This document shows, piece by piece, positions 60,212 to 64,000 of a stretch of DNA of 64,000 bases. The notes under the pieces were generated by a model, which saw only the letters and a program-made list of their open reading frames with translations, was not told the origin of the DNA and ran no database searches. Source of the DNA: OFTM10 sp964344055 (GTDB taxonomy: Bacteria; Actinomycetota; Acidimicrobiia; Acidimicrobiales; Aldehydirespiratoraceae). The DNA lies in the NCBI GenBank assembly GCA_964344055.1, contig CAYFLT010000004.1, positions 62,001-126,000 of the forward strand, given 5' to 3'. How positions within the stretch are numbered: the first letter of the stretch is position 1; each line of letters begins with the position of its first letter. The translations under genes and the position numbers were made by a program.

Positions 60212-60690
60212 GCGTCTCAGTTTGTCAGGGCCCCGTGGTTCCAGAGAGGGCTGGCCACCCGAGGCAGCGACCGCGGACTCTCGAGGTGACTCGCGCTCAG
60301 GCGTAGAGCGTCGACTGTGGGCCGCGTGCTGCGACGGCGGTAGCGAGGAACGCGTCCCGGGTATTGGCGAGGTAGGCGCTACGGGCCGCCGGGAGCCGGG
60401 CCTGGGTCGTACGGGCATCGGTGCCCTCGGGTTGACTGCTTCGCTGGCGACCCTCGATCACAACCCGGCCGACGCTGAGGTCGATGGCCAGAGGTCCTTG
60501 GACCCTGCGGGAACGATCCCGTCTCGCGTACTGACCGATGTGCCTAGCTATGATGGGTACAACGGCCCACTTCGAGACTTCCTTTAGGCATTTCCTGCCG
60601 ATGACCATGGACACACTGGTCTGAGCTGTGCCGCGAAACCCGGGCCGTGGCCGGGCAGCACGCCCCCACCTAGACGCTTCGGTCGTTTCG
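60212..60690. other. 479-bp stretch without a confident gene
   Basis: Lies between a methyltransferase start and a carbonic anhydrase stop. It contains a weak minus-strand frame (60297-60608) described separately. No palindrome family member, tRNA or insertion sequence end was seen. Confidence 0.6.
60297..60608 (-). CDS. Doubtful small ORF, no recognised family
   Basis: 103 residues starting MVIGRKCLKEVSKWAVVPII and ending in a stop at 60297. Third-position base use is less GC-biased than in neighbours over its first half, so it may be a decayed or foreign fragment or simply non-coding. No domain is recognised, and no ribosome site is convincing. Confidence 0.25.
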   Translation of the reverse strand: MVIGRKCLKEVSKWAVVPIIARHIGQYARRDRSRRVQGPLAIDLSVGRVVIEGRQRSSQPEGTDARTTQARLPAARSAYLANTRDAFLATAVAARGPQSTLYA

Positions 60691-61218
60691 TCAGTCCGCC
60701 CGGACCACCGTTTCCACGAGGCCGGTATCGACGTCATAGACGTGGCCGGACACGACCGCGTGGCCGGGCAACATCGGTGAGTTGCGGAGAAGCGCCACAT
60801 CGGTCCGAACGCTCGCTCGAGGGTCGAGGACGGCCTCATGCCGGAGTTCGTCGGGGTCTGTACCGGTTGCTTCGCTGAAGGCTGCATTGAATTCGTCGTC
60901 GGCGAGGAAGGCCGTGCCGCATCCGGTGTGGTGGATGACCGCCACCTCGAAGGTCGGAGCGTCGCCGCCGAACATCCGCTCGGTGACGGCTCCGACGAAC
61001 GCCACCTCGCGGAGCACGGCGTCGGTGACCCGTCCGCCGGCATTCCGAAAGACGAGCGCGTCGCCGGGACCGATGCCCAGGAAGTGGGCGGGATCCACCC
61101 GGCCGTCCATGCAGGTCACCGCGAAGACCTGATGACGGGGCAGGGGAGTGAGGCCGTCGTGGGCGCCGGTGGCGGCGAACGCGGCGTTGCGGTCGAGCAG
61201 GGGGGTGAAGTTGGACAT
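60691..61218 (-). CDS. Beta-type carbonic anhydrase
   Basis: 175 residues. Zinc and catalytic motifs CMDGRVDP (Cys ligand with the Asp-Arg dyad) and HHTGCG (His and Cys ligands), plus FRNAGGRVTD, typical of small beta-class enzymes hydrating CO2. ATG 61218 (MSNFTPLLDRN) starts 90 bp from the divergent HxlR gene; two matching palindromes lie between them, so shared control by HxlR is likely. Confidence 0.9.
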   Translation of the reverse strand: MSNFTPLLDRNAAFAATGAHDGLTPLPRHQVFAVTCMDGRVDPAHFLGIGPGDALVFRNAGGRVTDAVLREVAFVGAVTERMFGGDAPTFEVAVIHHTGCGTAFLADDEFNAAFSEATGTDPDELRHEAVLDPRASVRTDVALLRNSPMLPGHAVVSGHVYDVDTGLVETVVRAD

Positions 61219-61238
61219 CGTGCGCTCCTTGACTGACG

Positions 61239-61255
61239 CTTGCAATTTGCAAGTA
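61239..61255. promoter_or_regulatory. Putative HxlR operator, site 1
   Basis: CTTGCAATTTGCAAGTA: inverted CTTGC/GCAAG arms around a five-base centre, 21 bp upstream of the carbonic anhydrase start. Confidence 0.65.
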
Positions 61256-61278
61256 ATAGAGCTTGGACCGTACAAGGC

Positions 61279-61299
61279 CTACTTGCGATTTGCAAGTAG
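61279..61299. promoter_or_regulatory. Putative HxlR operator, site 2
   Basis: CTACTTGC and GCAAGTAG arms around GATTT, nine bp before the HxlR gene start. It shares CTTGC(A/G)ATTTGCAAGTA with site 1, the two dyads being about 42 bp apart. Confidence 0.65.
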
Positions 61300-61308
61300 A
61301 CTGTCGCG

Positions 61309-61971
61309 GTGTCCGCAAAACGCCGCTACCACCTGCTCTGCCGCATCGCCCGAGCATTGGATGTGCTCGGCGACCGATGGGCGCTCCTGATCCTGCGTGA
61401 CCTCCATGCCGGGCCAGCCCGATTCGGCGAGCTCGAGACGGGCCTGGGTATCGCCACGAACCTGCTGACCACCCGACTCGCAGAGCTGGTCGAGAACGAG
61501 CTCGTCGAGAAGGTCGCGCTGGAGGGACAGACCAACTACCGATTGACCGACATCGGTGAATCCACCGATCGGATCCTCTGGGAGCTCGCCCGCTTCGGGC
61601 TCCGGGTCGAGCCCGACGAGGAGGTGAGGCGCCCGGGGAACCTCCGCACTCTCGTGCTCCCTCTGCGATTCACGCTCCAGGCCGTGCGTGGACGCCCCAC
61701 CCTGACGGTCAGATTCGTGGTGGATGGCGAGCCGTTCTCGATCCGCACCACTGCCCGGACGGTCACCGTCGACTACGGCGAGACCTTCACCGACGACGAG
61801 CCCCCTGACGTCGAAGTCCGGACCGGCTACGAGGCCCTTCTGGGAGTGGGGGAGGAGCGTGTCGATCGCGACACCTTCCTGTCCGAACACGTGATCGTCG
61901 ACGGGGATCCGACCGCCGCCTCGGAGTTCCTCGTCATGTTCGCCGCCGGTCTCGACACCTACGACGACTGA
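61309..61971 (+). CDS. HxlR-family regulator with C-terminal SCP2-like domain
   Basis: 220 residues. HxlR winged helix in residues 1-100: LCRIARALDVLGDRWALLILRDLHAGPARFGELETGLGIATNLLTTRLAELVENELVEK. The C-terminal half (LTVRFVVDGEPFSIRTTARTVTVDYGETFTDDEPPDVEVRTGYEALLGV) looks like an SCP2/sterol-carrier ligand domain, so a hydrophobic effector is plausible. GTG 61309. Divergent from the carbonic anhydrase across twin palindromes. Confidence 0.85.
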   Translation: MSAKRRYHLLCRIARALDVLGDRWALLILRDLHAGPARFGELETGLGIATNLLTTRLAELVENELVEKVALEGQTNYRLTDIGESTDRILWELARFGLRVEPDEEVRRPGNLRTLVLPLRFTLQAVRGRPTLTVRFVVDGEPFSIRTTARTVTVDYGETFTDDEPPDVEVRTGYEALLGVGEERVDRDTFLSEHVIVDGDPTAASEFLVMFAAGLDTYDD

Positions 61972-62011
61972 CCCTCGCTGGCGAACCGATGAACCGGACG
62001 CCGGGGCACGT

Positions 62012-63592
62012 TCAGAGATAGGGGAGCATCCGCTCGTAGGTGCGTCGGTCGTCCAGCACCTTTGTGTGCGCGAACGTGACGGGGCTGAATCGGACCGTCG
62101 TCTGCTCGTCGGGGCGGAAGTTCAGCAGCGGCCTGCTGACCGGATCCGGCCACGCCCGGATGTTGAGCCAAGCGAAGTCGGCCGGTTCGATCGGGTAATA
62201 GCCGGTTCGGGACGCGGTCTGGAAGTCTTCGTCGAGGCTGAACCGTCCGGCGTCGAAGAGCGGATTCCGGGTTCGCAGCGCGCGCCGCCGTTCGATCAAC
62301 TGACGCTGGATCGGATTCGTCTCGTCGCCGTCGGACCGGAAACCGTACGCGATGNNNNNNNNNNCCGTCAGGTAGCTCCCGAACCGGTCATACGCGGCGG
62401 GGTCGAGGAGGTCGTCGTCGGCGCCTCCGTCGTGCGTCGCTTGGTGTTCGATCTCCTGGCGGAGGCGGTTGATGGCGTCGTAGGTGACCACCGTCCCCAG
62501 CGAGTGGGCGATCACGTGCACCCTGTCGTAGGTCGGATCCTCCAGCAGGCCTCGCAGCTGGTTCTCGATGCTCGTGAGGATGTGGTTCCGGAGCCGACCG
62601 GTGGCGGTCGCATCGTCGTCGGCCACGTAGACGGCGATGTCGCCGGCCACCGCGGAGAGAACCCGGTACCCGGCGAAGGCGATCCCGAAGATCAGGAGTG
62701 CGATCCAGAAGCTCTTGTCGAAGTCGCTGATCGCGTTGACCGGGAGTGCCTTCCCCTCGCTCTCGTCCGACGCCCCCGAATCCGGCCGCTCCACCGGGTC
62801 GGCGAGCAGCTCCACCAGCACGACCACCGCTGCCGCGACGGCGAGACCGACCCAGGCCGCCCGTCCCCAGATCCGCCGGCTCAACTCTCCGGCCGCCCGG
62901 TCTTGCAGGCCGTCGTCCTCGTGGGTGACCTTCTCGCCGAGCACCCGGGTGACGTACCAGACGTGCCCGCGACGGCGGAGTCCTCGAAACTGCGCCCCGA
63001 GAGTTCCCCCGAAGGCTCGGGCGAGAAAGGCCATCGCCGCTATCGCGGCGGCGAGTTCCACCGCAACCGAGAGCGCGGGGTCGTAGTCGTCGAGCGGGTT
63101 CTGGAAGAGCTCCTCTCCGTACTGGGCGAGCACTGCGCCACCGACCACGAGGACGGCGATGGTGAAGAGGGCGACCAGCACCTCGCCCGTGACCAACTCG
63201 AGCCGCCGTCCGAGTGAGACATGGTCGAGTCGCACCTGCGACCACTGTCGGAACGGGGCGAGAAGCATGTGTTTGACCCAGGCAAGGAGTCCACGGGTCG
63301 TGGTGAACCGCATGGACATCGGCGCCCAATACCCCTCGAAGACATCGAGCTCGCGCGCCTGGGATCGGGGCAGTGGGGTGTTGAGCGAGAACCGCACGCC
63401 GCTGGCCACCCGGCCGTTCGCCGCGGCAGATGTGTGACCCAGGTGGGCGACGCGGCTGCCGAGCACTGTGCGCAGCCCGCGCACCACCCGGTCGAGGGTG
63501 GAGTACGGCGACTGGTCGCCGATCCCGTGGACGACGAGGACCGCCGCCCGGGTCGGTCGACCGGGTGCTTCCTGCTCGATCGCCGGGGTCAT
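62012..63592 (-). CDS. Membrane-embedded alpha/beta-hydrolase-like protein, contains gap
   Basis: About 526 residues. It opens with a hydrolase strand and oxyanion-type loop AAVLVVHGIGDQSPYSTLD, has several membrane helices (VLVALFTIAVLVVGGAVLA, VAVELAAAIAAMAFLARAF, AWVGLAVAAAVVVLVELLA, FWIALLIFGIAFAGY) inserted, and returns with VHVIAHSLGTVVTYDAINRL (nucleophile elbow H-S-L-G, Ser likely catalytic). Ten Ns at 62355-62364 interrupt it. ATG 63592 overlaps the upstream gene by ATGA. Function unknown; a membrane lipase or esterase is a guess. Confidence 0.65.
   Translation of the reverse strand: MTPAIEQEAPGRPTRAAVLVVHGIGDQSPYSTLDRVVRGLRTVLGSRVAHLGHTSAAANGRVASGVRFSLNTPLPRSQARELDVFEGYWAPMSMRFTTTRGLLAWVKHMLLAPFRQWSQVRLDHVSLGRRLELVTGEVLVALFTIAVLVVGGAVLAQYGEELFQNPLDDYDPALSVAVELAAAIAAMAFLARAFGGTLGAQFRGLRRRGHVWYVTRVLGEKVTHEDDGLQDRAAGELSRRIWGRAAWVGLAVAAAVVVLVELLADPVERPDSGASDESEGKALPVNAISDFDKSFWIALLIFGIAFAGYRVLSAVAGDIAVYVADDDATATGRLRNHILTSIENQLRGLLEDPTYDRVHVIAHSLGTVVTYDAINRLRQEIEHQATHDGGADDDLLDPAAYDRFGSYLTXXXXIAYGFRSDGDETNPIQRQLIERRRALRTRNPLFDAGRFSLDEDFQTASRTGYYPIEPADFAWLNIRAWPDPVSRPLLNFRPDEQTTVRFSPVTFAHTKVLDDRRTYERMLPYL
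62355..62364. other. Assembly gap (10 N)
   Basis: Placeholder gap in the alpha/beta-hydrolase-like gene. Confidence 0.99.
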
Positions 63593-63996
63593 CGTTTCGC
63601 GAGGGGATGCCCGATTTCGAATCGGTCCACGAGGACCAGTGGGTCGCGGTCCCAGTTCGGTTCCACGCGGGCCTGGGTGCCGCGGGGGTCGACCACGTCG
63701 CGCCAGATGTCGTCGGGATCCTCGATCTTCACATCGGTGATGCCGTGGACCTCACCGATGATCGCGTCGCGTGTGAACCGGAACCGCACGAACCCGACGT
63801 GGTTCTGCTCCAGGTTCCACGACGCCGCGACGTTGATCGACATCTGGGCCTTGTTGCTGAGCCAGAAGTAGAGGATCAGGATCACCGTGAAGGCGAAGGC
63901 CCCGAAGATCGCGGACGAGCCGATGAAGGCGATGCTCTCCAGGACCCGGTCCGAGTCGGCGTCCTGGCCGAGATCGTCCAGCCAACGAGAGGCCAC
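63589..63996 (-). CDS. Single-helix membrane protein, possibly 5' partial
   Basis: 135 residues from GTG 63996: one membrane helix (AIFGAFAFTVILILYFWLS) near residue 35 and a beta-rich soluble part (HVGFVRFRFTRDAIIGEVHGITDVKIEDPDDIWRD). The frame may continue past the window edge. It is coupled by ATGA to the hydrolase-like gene downstream, so the two probably act together. No family recognised. Confidence 0.55.
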   Translation of the reverse strand: MASRWLDDLGQDADSDRVLESIAFIGSSAIFGAFAFTVILILYFWLSNKAQMSINVAASWNLEQNHVGFVRFRFTRDAIIGEVHGITDVKIEDPDDIWRDVVDPRGTQARVEPNWDRDPLVLVDRFEIGHPLAKR

Positions 63997-64000
63997 CTCC

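Overview
The window is GC-rich actinobacterial DNA, most probably from an uncultured Acidimicrobiia relative (Ilumatobacter-like). This is an inference from gene content and style: actinobacterial-type ValRS, many GTG starts, four-base ATGA overlaps, short intergenic gaps, several cyclase/STAND-type regulators, and abundant SCP2, SnoaL/NTF2, PhyH, FAH and MFS families. No rRNA, tRNA, CRISPR array, integrase or transposase was recognised. Five runs of N (26426-26435, 44211-44303, 47367-47376, 51259-51272, 62355-62364) and several frame breaks or internal deletions indicate a scaffolded draft, probably a metagenome bin.

Layout. 0-9.5 kb: catabolic enzymes. An HpaE-like semialdehyde dehydrogenase runs off the left edge, followed by a NamZ-type muramidase lipoprotein, a shikimate kinase, a glutamine synthetase-like/SCP2 operon, a methyltransferase, and a minus-strand meta-cleavage operon (LigA-LigB-FAH hydrolase) with an aminotransferase upstream. 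9.5-25 kb: NAT and amidohydrolase, a GIDE-LemA membrane protein, a minus-strand run from IlvD through TetR, an FAD oxidase and an MFS pump, then a second MFS protein, a LigD-type polymerase, a ROK kinase, a hydroxyacid dehydrogenase and a MarR-TauD unit. 25-30 kb: a possible propeller protein, a Crp-family regulator divergent from a lone cNMP-binding protein, threonine aldolase and PhyH.

30-41 kb is the most striking part. One locus of about 11 kb encodes a class III nucleotide cyclase with two zinc ribbons, a STAND/AAA ATPase and TPR-like helices. Across one apparent frameshift it continues into a tail of 19 SnoaL/NTF2-like domains arranged as nine and a half A-B pairs with a period of about 807 bp (about 269 aa). 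The nearby Crp-like and cNMP-binding proteins are plausible receivers of its product, but that link is inference.

41-64 kb: an acyltransferase, a large membrane protein, a histidine kinase and a response regulator in one operon; further membrane proteins; an AbiEi/DUF559-like protein; ValS; AzlCD; a PhoX-like secreted protein; TauE; a broken GGDEF protein; an acyl-CoA dehydrogenase; and a beta-carbonic anhydrase facing an HxlR-SCP2 regulator with two near-identical palindromes between them.

A second theme is a set of intergenic palindromes in several families (arms ending GTTTCG, GTCAAACG, CTGACACAT or AACCTGACAGGGTTTTGG). Three families share a core close to GGTGCCTGGCACC. They often sit at convergent gene ends, where the arms supply the stop codons and sometimes the last residues of both proteins, but also occur between divergent genes.
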